Assembly (NCBI GenBank): GCA_034640345.1
Contig: JAXRVH010000076.1
Span: 20,999 to 84,998 of the forward strand
DNA: 64,000 nucleotides
Source: Drechslera avenae
Lineage: Eukaryota > Ascomycota > Dothideomycetes > Pleosporales > Pleosporaceae
Reading direction: 5' to 3'
This document shows, piece after piece, positions 11,032-23,527 of this stretch. How positions within the stretch are numbered: position 1 is the first letter of the stretch; each line of letters starts with the position of its first letter. The notes beneath the pieces were generated by a model. It saw nothing but the letters and a program-made list of their open reading frames with translations. It was not told the DNA's origin and searched no databases. A program made the position numbers and the translations under genes.

Positions 11032-11646
11032 AAGTGCGGGTACTTTGAACAGAATGAAAGTAGGAGAGAGTGTGTGTTATATTGTCTGTAGCATCCTAGC
11101 TCAGCTTACATAAAGGTCATCACACGGCGTTATTAGTAATAAGGTTCCCGACAGCGCTTGGCCTGCGAAATCAAGATACACACAGGTCTGGTAAGCATTT
11201 CTGGAGTAAAACTCATACATATTGAACCAAGCTGAACTATTATGCAGCAGATGCAGTTGCCACCGATGATGGCGCCGTTACATACGCTGTACATGTGCGA
11301 GTCCTGTTTTGGACTTCGGCTACATCTGGTGTCTCGGTAAAGAGTTCCGCACCGAGTCATGACGGGTGTCTCTCGATATATGGAATGCCTGACCGAGCAC
11401 GCGTACGTCACATGGGCCGCAGAATGACGAGTAATGGTTTTGATGATATGGATGATTTGCTCTTCAAAAGGTCTGCACCACCGACCCCGACGACATCTCC
11501 GACTTCCCTCGCTCATAGGAAACCAGTAGTCGACCAACAGTCTTACATAAGTTGCATTCTTGCTTTTGCTTCAACTCGTACCCTCGCTGACGGGGACGAA
11601 CGCACGTAGGTTAGCCGTTAAAAGCGACTACCATAAGCTTCGAATC
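11032..11646. other. No recognisable feature
   Basis: This interval separates two divergent ORFs. Open stretches occur on both strands at 11,133-11,609 but have no domain support. Confidence 0.4.
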
Positions 11647-12147
11647 ATGGTATTTACTGATTGGCATCTTGCAGCATTATCAAACATGACAAGCAGACAT
11701 ACGGACGGCATCGCCGGTGAACACAGCTCTACAAATGGCCAAAACTTGCTAAACGGGTCCGAGCGCAGCTTGGCCAATATCGACGTGCCATACTCATCAA
11801 ATGGAAAGTTTACGTTAAATCTGGATTGCGAACAGCTTCTCAAGCCTGACATGAACCGACCTGGCATATACACATCCAAATCTGCGGAGGAAGTCGTGGA
11901 ACATCTCCAGCTTAGTACGCTCTTGCCGGTTCCTATTCTGAACCAAATCAAAATCAAAATGTTTCACACTTGTGGACCGATTGAGTTTGATGAGGGCTCT
12001 TGTCTAAGGGCTCTTTGGAGCATTGGCGACTGGTTCGTAGAACAATTTCAAGAGACTGGGGAGTCTGCTCGGTACGAGAAATCGAATCGTGGCAGGGAAG
12101 AAGATTGGGCTCATCCGGACGCGACACTCCTAGTGATCCTTGACTAG
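11647..12147 (+). CDS. Hypothetical protein, 166 residues
   Basis: An uninterrupted ORF starts at ATG 11,647 (MVFTDWHLAALSNMTSRH) and ends with TAG at 12,145. The same frame is open upstream to 11,560, so the start is uncertain. The C-terminal half has amphipathic-looking text (SAEEVVEHLQLSTLLPVPIL, RALWSIGDWFVEQFQETGES). I see no signal peptide, membrane segment or known motif. Its length exceeds most chance ORFs here, which is the only support for it being real. Confidence 0.35.
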   Translation: MVFTDWHLAALSNMTSRHTDGIAGEHSSTNGQNLLNGSERSLANIDVPYSSNGKFTLNLDCEQLLKPDMNRPGIYTSKSAEEVVEHLQLSTLLPVPILNQIKIKMFHTCGPIEFDEGSCLRALWSIGDWFVEQFQETGESARYEKSNRGREEDWAHPDATLLVILD

Positions 12148-12409
12148 CACTAGGAAGCGAAAAGAGAGAAGCATAACACCGTACATGATAATTAGATGCT
12201 CATTTGCGGAGACGGAGTGTTTTTGATAGGCATAACGAGGGTACGCAACTTCGTGATGTCAAGATGGGCGATGAAGGCAATGGTCATGTGACTGCGGTCA
12301 CGGGACTAAATAGCGCCATCATATGGTCAGGAGCCTAGCTTGATTAACACGATAACTCTTACACCCTACTCATTTTGACAGAAGCCACTCTGGAATGGCA
12401 TTGTAAGTT

Positions 12410-12772
12410 TCAGGAGAGGGCGAGATCATCTAACGCACTAGGTACGAAAAGATATACATGTAGCCGAAGCACGAGAACGTCTTACCTAGTACTGTTAGCA
12501 AAACTGTCGGCTAGTGGGTGTGTTTCACGCCACTTAGACTGTTGATTTATACCCTCTAGTAATACACTATGCACTATCCCGGCCGCCCACTTGGATAGTA
12601 TACCCGATTTCCTAAACACGTCTTCGTCTAACAGCGCTGCAACGTTGGGCTGAGTCTCGATGATCTGTTCTATTGATACTCCCCTGTTCTTCAAGCTTGC
12701 AGCTTCCTGAAGGATATTAGGGAAAGCGCATCTTAGGGAGCCAAGGTTGGGTACCGTGTTGATGGGTAGCAT
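12410..12772 (-). CDS. Small hypothetical protein, probably two exons
   Basis: The ORF begins at a true ATG (MLPINTVPNLGSLRCAFPN) and is open for 96 codons. At its end the DNA reads AG then GTAAGA (12,485 downward), a good intron donor. An acceptor CCTAG at 12,438 leads to a short in-frame second exon ending TGA at 12,410-12,412, giving 104 residues. The text (ILQEAASLKNRGVSIEQIIE, DVFRKSGILSKWAAGIVHSV) looks like helical protein but no family is recognised. It may be the C-terminal part of the Zn2Cys6 gene upstream, separated by decay, or an independent small gene. Confidence 0.35.
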
Positions 12773-13045
12773 GGCCTACGTTGGAAGAAAAAGATTGCTT
12801 ATCTGTGCGTCGTGCATATCTGTTGGAAAGTGATTGTTTCTGATACTGCTAGTGAACGACATATGGCCGAAGAGGTTACTGATATTCTAGTTTGGATGTA
12901 TGAGAATAGTGCTCACGATCGATTGACAACCAGTCAGTTGGGTGGGGTATATCGATCGAATCGTGTGTTGTCTGTGCGGTGAAAGTCTTTGGCTTTGAGA
13001 CAGTTGTTTGGATGACGGAATTCGAGTTCTGCCAATGTCGAAATT

Positions 13046-13246
13046 TTATGCTTCCTGCAAGAGCCGCGGATCAATCCTGATCTCCTCGAAAAATTCTTCA
13101 TCATCCTCGTTCCCATCTCCAGGCTCACTCTTCGCTAGAAGATAGTGACCTTGGTTGAACAAAGTGATAAAGAACACTTGATCTGTCGCTGCATCTCCGT
13201 TGGCCGACTGCTCCCTTTCGCATAACGGCAAGGAGGACGAAGACAT
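13046..13246 (-). CDS. Small acidic hypothetical ORF
   Basis: A 66-codon ORF with its own ATG (MSSSSLPLCEREQSANGDAA) ends in a strongly acidic segment (GDGNEDDEEFFEEIR). It lies between the Zn2Cys6 gene and the small ORF at 12.4-12.8 kb on the same strand, so it may be an internal exon of a single longer gene. No domain is recognised. Confidence 0.25.
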   Translation of the reverse strand: MSSSSLPLCEREQSANGDAATDQVFFITLFNQGHYLLAKSEPGDGNEDDEEFFEEIRIDPRLLQEA

Positions 13247-13349
13247 GCTTGAAGAAGGCGAACAGCTTGCGGTCTAACTTGTGAGAGAAGTCAAAAAGAT
13301 GATAGAGCTTTGGCGAAATAATGTGCCTTCACTTGGATCAAAGACCGAC

Positions 13350-14143
13350 TCATGACTCGTTTTGCTTCCAGTATTCGTAGACTTCTGGATCAGTAAGCTG
13401 AACCTGGGGTATCAACGTGCTGCAGCCGGATGATGCAATAACCGAGTGACACATACCTGGGGGGCTGGCCGGATACCGCTGGGGACGTGGTCATGGGGAG
13501 CGTCTTCGCAACGTCTTCGGGTAGTTCACCGAGTCTCAGTCGCGCGAAAATAGTCGCGGCTCGGTCGTCCGTCCCCAAGCGTAGCGACGTGACTACGCGC
13601 TTCACGTCCTCTATCTCGCCGATCGTGCTGTCTAATTTCATGACCTTCGTACTATAAGCTCTGGAGACGCCTTCAGCGACGTCGTATTCGCATGTTAGCT
13701 TCTTGTTCCTGCATCGATTGCACCGGGGCCTCGTGCCGTCACACTGCGAGCAAGCGGTCAGTAGTGTCCGAGGAGTTATTCAAAGCGGCAAGAAGGTGAC
13801 CCACAAGTAGTGTTACATGCAGTGAGTATCCATAGTAGAATAGGTTAGAGATGCAAGAGTCATGCATGCTCAGGATTGTTTTTAAACTCTTTCACACTGC
13901 TTGAAGGCATAGTATAATGCGCAGTAACTATGCGAAGTACGTTTAGGTGATCCAAGCCTCTGCCACCCCATGAAACTCGGTCCTACGTACCTTGGTCTTC
14001 CGAAGCCGGCACTGCACACACGCCACTGCAACAGCCTGTCGCTTTTTTCCCCTGTATGATGTCGGGCGTCGCTGTCCGGGCTGATCGGGGGCTGGTGCAA
14101 TGCTTTGCCATCGCTCTGAAGGGTCCATGCTGTGGCTGTCCAT
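13350..14143 (-). CDS. Zn2Cys6 transcription factor, short or truncated
   Basis: Exon 1 (14,143-13,991, 51 codons) ends inside the zinc cluster at CRLRKTK. A 247-nt intron (GTACGT donor, CAG acceptor) joins it to exon 2 at 13,743, restoring CVQCRLRKTKC and CDGTRPRCNRCRNKKLTC. All six cysteines are present (42, 45, 52, 59, 62, 69). Exon 2 is followed by a helical segment (STIGEIEDVKRVVTSL). A second intron starts with GTATGT at 13,456; at least three acceptors are possible. The 37-nt choice (acceptor at 13,420) keeps the frame to a TGA at 13,350-13,352 and ends TDPEVYEYWKQNES. No large regulatory domain follows, so the protein is short for the family. It should bind DNA; its targets are unknown. 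Confidence 0.6.
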
Positions 14144-16660
14144 GTGTTGGGCAAGACTCCCAGCTAAGGATAATCCCAAAGTCGCCAACGGAGACTGTGA
14201 GGTCTGGTTTACGCTTCAATGGAAGCGCAAGCGTGTTCCTTTGACAGGATGGTTGGAAATGCCTCGCGCTCTCACGTTACCCCTCTTCGGCCTGTCAATC
14301 GCAGAAGCGCTCGTTACTCCCTTGTTGTCATAGTAGGTCTGGTCAATTGGACACAGAATCTTCGGTTTAGTGATAGCAAAAAGTTCGAATCTGCCAGCCA
14401 GACCAGATTTCACTAGATTCTCGGTAGAAGGAGCCGACGGGAAGTTCATTTAGGATTGCGCCTGGCCAATAAGGCCCCCTGCCGCATCATCTCGCATGCG
14501 ATGAGAAGCGGTTCAGACGAACATATAGAAAACCGTTACTATAGACACCAGACGAACACGTGCGGTGATCCTGGCTCAGGTGTACCGTTTCAGTACCGTA
14601 CGCCGTCAAACCTCGCCAGTAGTTCTTACCTTACATGATCTGGGATTCTTCATAACATCGATAGGTCTTGCAGAGCAGTACAAAGGCATTAGCAGTTCTT
14701 CGTACGTCCGGTATAGAGACCACTCCATCAGAGGCACGGCCAGTACGTCGCTGGGGGAAAGCTTGGATTAAACTTCGGATCTCTTCGCCGACAATAAGAA
14801 GGGTCGTTGTTACAAATCAACTACAGGCTAGTCACTAAGCATTGCCGGTATTCATAGGGTAAGAAAAGGATGCGCAGAAACCGGGACTCTTGAGAAGTGG
14901 CACACAACTCCATAGCGTGTGTGGGTACAAAGCTATCTTTTCAGTAGTCCCCCTGCGATCGACCGGATGGTAAAGTCCGTGCCACTCTAGACGGCGCACT
15001 TTGCCCCAGAGCGGCACTGGCTTCGCTGATCCTTGCTCTCGGTAAAACGTTCCGAGCCGCCAACGTCCCCCAACTCGTCTTCAGGCAAACACTAGACGCT
15101 TAGCCTATCAAGCGCTTCCCTTTTCATATACAGTGTCTTCTGTTGCATGCAAAAGCAAGAATCAGATAGAGAGTAATCACGTCGTGTAACGTAGTATGCA
15201 CTTAGGATGGGCATGTGAGAAGTTATTTGCTTGGATGTGATCCCCCAAAAATTACTGCTTTATGCACTAAGTCGGGTGTAAGCAACCTAAAATTTATGTA
15301 GCATAAATAGCTCGAGCTTCTACTCTACTTAGACGGCGTTCTAAGCTAGTTTTGGCGAAAAAATGTGTTTAGGGCCACCGAACAGCTCCTATCTCGCAGA
15401 CGCCTGCACTACGCAGCTGGACGAGCTCCCCTTGGAGTGTTCTGATGCTCTGTTCGACTACGCCGTCGCACTCTACGAACTTCCTTAAGATTTCTTCCAT
15501 AGGTCTCCAGAGGTGTCAGCAACTACCTTTGGCGCTGCGGTCGATGTGGATGCAAACTCTATCCTGGTTCTGACCCCCAATTGCGTGTATCTACAGCAGG
15601 CTACGCCAACGCCATCTTCTTGCAGTGACAGGTCGTCAGTCGATCCAATATTCATTCAAGGTGCTCAAAGCAGGATTCGTCAAGAATAGCTTATATAGAT
15701 TGATCGGCTAATGTAGTTTTCTAGTCGACGAAGTAGGCCTAGCCGCATAGGCTTTAGTATGGGACCTGTTCGTTGAAAGCTAAGCGTTCAAAATCGGCCA
15801 CTATACCAGCATGATCTCTCTCGTCCCACCCTTCAGTAGGACCTAACCAGCATAAGTTTCATTGTCTGTTATCGTGTAGGCTAACTAGTAGTAAGGTCAA
15901 CATAAGGGTTAGCACCCAATCGGTCTTCAGCCCTAACATAAGTACGCCTGTCGACACGGAAAAGACTCCGATTAAACTTCGCCACCGTCATATCATCGTC
16001 TTAGCAGTACGGGGATAGGCAACTGCTCTCTGTACAGGCGTCTGGCTCGTGCAGAGTTCATCGAGTAGTGGGAATAGGGGAGTATACCGAGTTGCCAAAA
16101 GCAGCTAATTTGTACAGAATACAAATCCGCGCCATCTCTAACACGGCATAATCCCTCTCCAAAGCCCCATAGTTTTAACCAAGTCAGACATACGTCATAC
16201 TTAACCTTTCGGCTAGCCCGCGTCCGCTCATTCTCCTTTGCAACCTCCAATTTTCAAAAGACACGACATTTCGAGCGGCAGACCGGATAATACACGAAGT
16301 CGTCAGAAACACCCGTGTTGCCATAGACCGCTACTAAAAAGTACAGAAGACAGATTAATAGTATGTAGGATAGCTTCTAATAATTTCTAGTGTTGCGACA
16401 TCTGGGCTAACAGCATCCAGACAGCTTGTTCTACTTATCGTGCGAGAAAGGTAAAATCCTATTGTCTTTCACGTGTTTACAGTAGGTTCTGCTCGTCTAC
16501 AAAGTAGTTAAGAGTACCTTACAAGTTACTAATGTGCCACTGTCGCGCTAGTAGCGGGTTATCCACAAACCAAGAAGTGTAGGATCTAGTATAGCTTACA
16601 ATCTTTTAGGTCAAATGTAACAAGAAACCCAATAGCTGCCTAAATTGCGAAAAGCTCCAG
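14144..16660. other. Long interval without recognisable genes
   Basis: Short open stretches occur on both strands (for example 14,216-14,449 and 15,993-16,250) but none carries a motif. TAG/CTA-rich sequence begins to dominate from about 15,200. I see no tRNA, rRNA or repeat partner within the window. Confidence 0.5.
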
Positions 16661-18953
16661 TTGAACTATATAAAGAACAACAGTGTCTCGACTACAACCA
16701 ATAGGTCGAATGCGACCTACGAGCCGGCTGTTAGTGTCAAGCGGAAGCGAACCTTACGATCCTGTATTTTTTGTCGAGATTCTAAAGTTAAATGCTCTAG
16801 CGAACAACCAAACTGCAAGAGATACCAGCAACGCAGGACTACGTGTGTCTACAGTTCGAAGCACGATAAGCCAGCCTTAGTACAGGGTATCTCCATTCCT
16901 ACGCCGGAGCCGCAAGCCGATCCGGTGATAATACCTCGCCATGTCCTTTAGCCTTCTCCAACACTTCGCAGCATGCCCAGTGCGCTGTCAACCAATAACC
17001 CTGTCATACAGGGGTGCCCGCCTAGTCTATCATAGTATAGTATACAGTATCTCATTCGCCTGTTGCGTGTTAACAGAAGCGCATAGGTTGTTCGCTAAGC
17101 AGCTGCCGCCTAAAAAACAACTTCATGCTTTACTAGACGCATACTTCGACAATATCCACCCTATCCAAGTCTTCGCGTTCGAACACAAGCCCTCATTTAT
17201 TCAAATACTAGACAAAGGTCAGCTCGCAGATGCGTCCGACCAGGCGCTACTGCACATAATATATGCACTAGGTGCTCAGTTCTACGCTCTCGACTACAGT
17301 AAGTCGTTCTCGCCCTTGACCACTAATCTAATACAATCAGCTGGAAGCCAGTAGGCTAAGACCGCCAAAAAAATGTTTTTCGCGGACTACAGCACTATCT
17401 CGACCACGAAACTCAAGGTACTAGTCCTCATCTATAGTCAAAAATTGGGGAACGGCAACTACGCTAGCTCTTTTCTTCTCACCAGCCTAGTTATACGGAT
17501 GGCCCATGCTTTACAACTAAACAACAAAGTAGCACTAGAGACATTCTACAAGCAGTTTAAAGGAAGCCCTGACGAGGTATCTGTCCAAGAGTCTCGAAGA
17601 AGGCTGATGTAGGCGTGCTACATAATCGATGTCTAGGCAGGTAGCGGCGTCGATCATCTCACTTTACTCAATAAAAGAGATCTCAAGATCCAGCTTCCGT
17701 GCAACGAGCGACTGTTCTCACTACAGATACCGTGTGTTACGGAGCTGCTTAAGAAGGGCACAGTCCTGGAAACTTTGCCTGCGGAAAACATCCCGCAAAA
17801 GCCGGCGGACAATTTAGGCATAGCGGCGTACTACGTACGCATTGTCAATATCTAGCGACGTGTCCTGCGGTCAGTAAATACGTACATAAGTCCTTATAAT
17901 GCTTCGATACTAACTATTGCCAGCTTTGTAAAGCACATAGATAAAGAGCAAAAGCCTTAGCTTCCAGGCTTAGGATTTGTGGTCCTAATTGACGACATAC
18001 AATTGTAGAGGCAAAGCCTGCCGTCTTCGCTCGATTTTTCAGCGGACAATATCTATATTCGACGAGAAACTCATCAACTAGGTGCCCTGCTTCTCATCCA
18101 TTGCATGTACCATCATGTTATGTGCGACGTGCATCGGATCGCTCTCCCCGACCTTTTCAAGAACCAAAAGCCCATCGTTTTCCATACGGATCAGCAGGCG
18201 TTCGTGGGCCATCTACAAGCGGTTTGCTTCGAGCATGCACAGCGTATGTCGATTTCGGTCTCACATATACTTCAGCATAGCGTCAAGTACTTCGCGGATT
18301 CTATCCTACCGTCACTCGTTTACAATAGTAGCCGCATCATGCTCTATTACATCGCTAGGGTATTAGATACATCCAAAGCTAACGCTGGAATTGTCATTAG
18401 CCGTACAGTAGAACTAGTGCAGTGCAACATTCAAGCGCTGCGAGATATAGCGCTTATTTACCCACTTGCTAAGTCGCTATGTATCACTTCCGAACGCTAG
18501 TTGGAGACTGTGCGCAACAGCCTTGCTTGCGGGAATCCAGCTAAATACATCGCCCCTCAGGATCCGTCTAAGAACGAAGCGAGGTGCATTGTTAGTGCCC
18601 CTATACCAATAACGGGTGCTCCTTAGCAGCGAGGTGCTTCTGTTCTCACCATACCTCCCAGGAGGGACGTACTCTCAACAATTCCGCCCTCAGCTCTCGG
18701 GACATCAAGTAATTGCTATCCCTTTTCAGTGTCGACCTTTGACGAGGCCTTATCTACGATAACATCAGCCTATGGCTTAAGTTTGCCATCAGAGCAACTG
18801 ATAGACCAAATTTACTCTCCTCCTAGCGCTCTTACCGATTTCGAGCAGCCCATATTCAAGCTCGACGACCTACAGAATTTCTTTGGGCGGGAAGCAAGTA
18901 GCGATGAGAATGCGCAGACGACCAGCTTCGAGGCGTTCGGGCCTTTCGGATAG
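16661..18953 (+). pseudogene. Zn2Cys6 transcription factor, decayed by TAG codons
   Basis: The first part encodes a zinc cluster (RSCIFCRDSKVKCSSEQPNC), but the fifth cysteine is tyrosine (KRY). A frame shift around 16,900-17,080 probably marks an intron. From there to 18,953 one reading frame carries the fungal regulatory domain (LLDAYFDNIHPIQVFAFEHK, RRLM-stop-ACYIID, RQSLPSSLDFSADNIYIR). It is interrupted by eight TAG codons (17,352; 17,610; 17,634; 17,853; 17,958; 18,006; 18,498; 18,624) and, as far as I could read it, by no TAA or TGA. Several TAGs sit where this family usually has Trp. The start codon is not visible. It cannot make a full protein. Confidence 0.85.
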
Positions 18954-19989
18954 GCGGACAGTTTCTCCGTGTGAGAAAGTATAGTGCAAGCGTACCTTCT
19001 GCAAATAGTTATTTCCCCCACAGTAATGAGCCTTCGATGAATCAACACTTCCCCGCCTCAACTACCCGTATACAACATTCCTGCCATATTGTGTTCTCCA
19101 AATTGTTCACACAGTCTACGAGCCACACCTCAGCTGCCCTAGTAATAAAGTCCCTATATGCAAACATATCCTGTAAGGGATAGTATCGAGACAGTGGCAC
19201 TTACGAAGCCACATGTGTCAAGACGAATGATATCAAGCCAATAATAATCAACGGTGTTGTCGAAGGCGAAGATCAGTAGAATGAAATCTAAACAGCAAAA
19301 GCGATAAGGTGTCAGAGATTGTTCCGAGACTAGCCTAATTCAAACGGAGTCATGCGTCAAACTCGAGCTTAACTAGAGATAACTAATCTTAGGCTAAAAC
19401 TATAAGGATAGATACTACAATCACAGATAGCGTCGCTGCCTGCAAAGTAAAGCCAAGTTCGCTTGTGGCTGTACTGTAGGTATGAAAACAGCTTACCCTG
19501 CTGCTTATAGAGAGTCGTTTTTAACATGCTTTCAGGAGTATTACAGTCTTGCCAGCTTTGACCTAGCACCTACAGTAGGACTATTCCAGGAATCCCACAG
19601 CCTTTGCGCATCTACAAGGCGAGCGCTCTGACAGAATGGCCTGCGTCGACGAAAGGAGCCGCTGTTCGCTCTGTGGAAAATGCCGATCCGGCCGCGCCCG
19701 ATACGCGCAGCATAATCGCGGATTTATGGAGCAGATTTGCTTGAAACAGACATATGCCGAAGTCAAACGCCTGCTGCGGAAATTTCCAAGGGCGATTAGC
19801 AAGGCTAACAGCCTAACCATCGAGGTTCACTACTACCACCATACCAGTCGCCCAAACGAAGCTAGCTTAAACCGAACACGCATCTGCATCTCTAAGCTAC
19901 ACGCTAAGTCTCTTCCAAAGAACCGCGGGGTACTTCCAGTTCGTGAAGGGCCTTCCTACGTCGAAGCATTTACCAAACTATGTAAGAAT
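18954..19989. other. Unassigned, probably decayed transposon sequence in its second half
   Basis: 18,954-19,560 shows nothing. 19,560-19,989 has a long open plus-strand stretch and leads into a segment that matches other transposon relics, so it is probably the upstream part of that relic. No domain is recognisable. Confidence 0.4.
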
Positions 19990-20270
19990 GCTAGAAGACA
20001 GTGCCTCCTCCTCTAGCACGTCTAGCAGGCAGTCCTGCATTTTTCACAGACGCACGACAATTCTCGAGCTCAAGCGCAATGCTTAGGATAAGATAGCCAT
20101 ATAACAAACTATAAGTCAACAGACATTTAACATAATACATGACCTTTTAATGCACCTACTGCCAGCTAAAGCGAGGCGATCGCGTGATGCTTACACCAGA
20201 TTGTCGTATTACGCGGCAAGCAGAATCTGTCTCTAGAAGACGTCAGAAGAGAACATATTTTGTAGCTCGA
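19990..20270 (+). mobile_element. Transposon relic matching 31,860-32,090 and 52,860-53,070
   Basis: The segment with CTCTAGCACGTCTAGCAGGC, TTCTCGAGCTCAAGCG and GCTAAAGCGAGGCGATCGCG is the reverse-complement counterpart of the relics at 31.9-32.1 and 52.9-53.1 kb. Translated, it keeps AKARRSRDAYTRLSYYAASR, parallel to AKARRSRDARTKLSYCTVNR at 32 kb. This looks like the C-terminal coding region of a DDE-type transposase; that functional call is inference. Confidence 0.55.
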
Positions 20271-20949
20271 TGCTACTATCCCGAGAATATCCACTCTTTA
20301 ACCAGTTAAGTTTCTTATGTTGGGGAGTGCCTGTAGCGTCCCGCCACGCAGGGTTTCCCTTTACGCGAACAGGGACGTGACAAAATTCTGCTCTTCATAG
20401 CCGTTTCTATGCTTCCTGCAGCCTTGACACTCTAAGCGGGCATATCTAGGGTGTAGCAAGACATGCCGCCTGGTACTGTTCGGCTAGTGGCGTTTCGAGA
20501 CTAGCGTAGCGAGCAGCAGACATCTATCCACTCGTGCTTGTCACACTAGTCCTCTTTCACCAGCACCCTACTCCCGTGGTTCACTGTTAGCTTAGATATT
20601 ACCTATTTCATAGCAGCCTACCAAAGAGCACATTGACGGTATTCTACCCGCCCTAAACTTCCTAATTAGGTGATTTTGTGGCACCTGTGCATTCACGATA
20701 CCCTATCCAGAAGGTGGCTCTTTTCTAGTAGAGTTTCGTCTACTTTCGATCTGATTCTAGCTCAAGTTAGTCTCAGTATAGCACTCAAGAGGACCCCGCT
20801 AGAAACAAGACGCGCGCAAGCTGCTTGTTGCATTGAAGCCAAAGTACCTATAGTTTGTTCCGGTACGGCGGCTTTTACGTTACACGTAGATAGACATAAT
20901 ATTGGTATCATTATAATATGCTGCATATTACGTTACGATAACGGCAGGT
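20271..20949. other. No recognisable feature
   Basis: TAG/CTA-rich sequence with one 96-codon open stretch on the plus strand (20,670-20,960) that has no motif. Confidence 0.45.
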
Positions 20950-22337
20950 CTAGTACCTAGTCAACTCAGGGCTATCCTTCCATGCTAGGAAACTCCACTT
21001 AGTCTCAGCAAAGACCTTTTGCATACCATCCTCCTTCTTCTCGAACTTGTAATAGACCTTGTCCAAGTCCTCAAGGCGGACACGGTGGGTAACCATCTTT
21101 GAAGGGTCGATGCGCTTCTCCTGGATTATCTGGAGCAAGGATTCCTAGTACATATAGACAGGTGCCTGACCGTTACCAATAAGACGGATACCGCGCTCCA
21201 TAAGAGAACCAATGTTAAAGTGGTTGGTGAAACCAACGTATACACCAGTAATACCGCAGCGACCCATGTTCCGAGTACTAGTAATCATCTCGTTGATGAG
21301 CTCGCTGGTGTCGGTCTCGAGACCGAGCATCATCTCAAAGTAATGTGCCCAGCCCTTAGCGTACTCGCCGGCAGCACACTCGATACTAACATCTAGACCG
21401 CGGTTATTGCACATCTCCTTAAGCTTACTAGTAACAGACTCGCCCTTGCCCAATGTGGAGAAGTCGAGAGTGTCGACGTTAGGGTATCTAGCCTTAATAA
21501 AGTCCAGCCGCCAGTTGGAGTCGATCATAATAACTTTTAATGCGCCTTGCATTAAGGAGAAGTCTGCAGCCATTTGTCCGATTGGACCAGCTCCCCAGAT
21601 AGCGACTACGTCTCCCTTGTTGACACCAGTGTCGACAACCGCGTGCCACGAGGTGCACAGAACGTCAGAGAGGAATAGACCCTACTCATCGGGAACATCA
21701 TCGGGAAGCAGCAGTAGGTTAACGTCACCGTAAGGCACACGAGTGTACTCTGCTTGGCCGCCAGCGTATCCGCCAGTGAAGTGGGAGTAGCCAAACATGC
21801 CTGCTGTCCGGCCGCCGTACATTGCGTTCTCGATGGTGTTCGAGTTAGTCTTCTCGCATTAGGAGGACAGCTTTTGTTTGTAGTAGTAGCAGTCGCCACA
21901 GGCGATCTGGAAAGAGGCAACCACTCGTTAACTATAGTGTGTTAACGATGCGGTTGTGCAGGAACTTAAAGTTATGCGTACCCTTTCTTAAACTTTGTGA
22001 CTTCAGATCCGCACTTGTCTACGACACCACAGAACTCATGTCTAAGGATGTCGCCCTGCTGCATCTCCACAACAGTACCATAAAGCAAGTGCAGGTCAGA
22101 ACCGCAAACCGTGGAGCCAGTGACCTTAACGATAACATCGCGAGGCTCTAAAATCTTGGGCTTCGGTGTGTTGATCATTCGAACGTCATTTTTGCCATAC
22201 TATGCCAAAGCCTTCATTGACTCTAAGTAGTCGGCTGTACTCTCGTCGTTACTAGGATTGGTAACGTTCTGCGTAGTAGTAGCGTTGTCACCATAGCCGA
22301 TAGCCTTCTCGGCCTGGCAGGCTACTTAGGACATCAT
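20950..22337 (-). pseudogene. Zinc-dependent alcohol dehydrogenase (formaldehyde dehydrogenase-like), decayed
   Basis: The protein text is unmistakably of the medium-chain zinc alcohol dehydrogenase family: STVCGSDLHLLYG near the N-terminus, a structural-zinc loop (CGDCYYYKQKLSS), the NAD-binding stretch AIWGAGPIGQMAADF and a C-terminal HRVRLEDLDKVYYKFEKK. Damage includes TAA at codon 4, TAG in ALA-stop-YGKND, TAA after KQKLSS, TAG after LPDDVPDE and TAG after APVYMY. A structural-zinc cysteine is tyrosine and GHEFCG has become RHEFCG. A probable intron interrupts the zinc-loop region near 21,930-21,990. The ancestral enzyme would oxidise an alcohol or the glutathione adduct of formaldehyde in the cytosol. 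Confidence 0.85.
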
Positions 22338-23527
22338 TTTGGGCTGATGTTTGGTGTGTAGCTGTTTGTGTGGAGGGTAGAAAGGTGTTCAAAATTGGGA
22401 GTGGTTCTAGTAGAGAGGGGAATGGCGATGGAGAAGTTACAATACGCGCACAATGCCAACCTTTTCGATGCTAATAGAGAGATTTTTGATTACATATTAC
22501 CAACTTATAACGTGAAATTTGCAGCACTCTTACAACTACCGCGAACCAGGAGACTATCCATCCCCTTGCACATGCGCCTAAAGCGGCTGGCCTAACTCCA
22601 GGACACACTATAGAGAAACACGGTTCCGCTCTACGCGAGCTGAAAGGTGCGGATTTGGAAATGCTATGTATAGGCGCAGATTGATGTTAGCGACGGGAAT
22701 TTTGACGGGCGTGGTGATATTATAGTGGGGCAACACGCGTTTCGCGTTTGGCCGTTGGAGCTAGATAAGGGGCTTTGGCTAGACTACCGCGCATCTTCTG
22801 AACGGTTTTCTCTCGGCAAATAATTAGATGATTCGATTGTGGTATCATAGAGTGAGCTAAGCCTATTGCGGTAAGGCGCAACAAGGGAACTTTGTATGTT
22901 CAAAGGTTGTGAGCTGTGCCGGTACTTGAAGCCGATTATACATGTTAGTGTACTATATGGGCACGTATGGGACCGCCTTGATCCAAGACCGCCTGTGATA
23001 CAGGTGGCCCTGAACCTCGGCCGCATACGCACTCTTTCTGCAGTATTACCGGCATGCTTGTCGAATGGGCAGAGAGAAATATGCCACAATCTCTAAGCAC
23101 ATGTCGAAAGCGCACGCCTGGACTACGCTTCCGCTATCGACTTTAATGTGGTGAAGCGTCCCTGGTTTCTAATCTGACCGAGTGACGCTATCGACCTACG
23201 CAGTACAATCTAACAGAATCTTAAAGTAGTCGTTATTGTCTAGGGTCCGGTCTATCGACGTAGGTCTGTAGAGTGCTGTGCTGTTAGATTTGTAGGCTAT
23301 TGCTTGAGTAATGTTTGGGGCGAAGCGCGGACGTATCGCTCGCGTTTGGTATAAAATACTTGGTATCTTCGAATGAACTAACTGCCTATAACTATACTAC
23401 CTCCGCATACCTATATACCTACATACCCTTTGTTCTCTCCTAGTCCACAAATATTAATACCTACAACAAGAGAATTTGCTGCAAACGCTCGTGTTTGAAA
23501 GATTGTTTCCAATCTCTATCCTGCACT
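22338..23527. other. No recognisable feature
   Basis: This interval lies between two divergent pseudogenes and may have held their promoters. Open stretches at 22,368-22,595 and 22,784-23,096 have no motif support. Confidence 0.45.

Noticed and set aside
13350..13419. Firm choice of the last intron of the Zn2Cys6 gene
   Set aside because: At least three acceptors are possible and give different C-termini; I gave one with low certainty instead.
16941..18953. TAG read as a sense codon (recoded or suppressed)
   Set aside because: The TAGs stand in for both Trp and Gln of the family, and the gene has other damage such as a lost zinc-cluster cysteine. One recoded codon cannot explain this; C-to-T mutation can.
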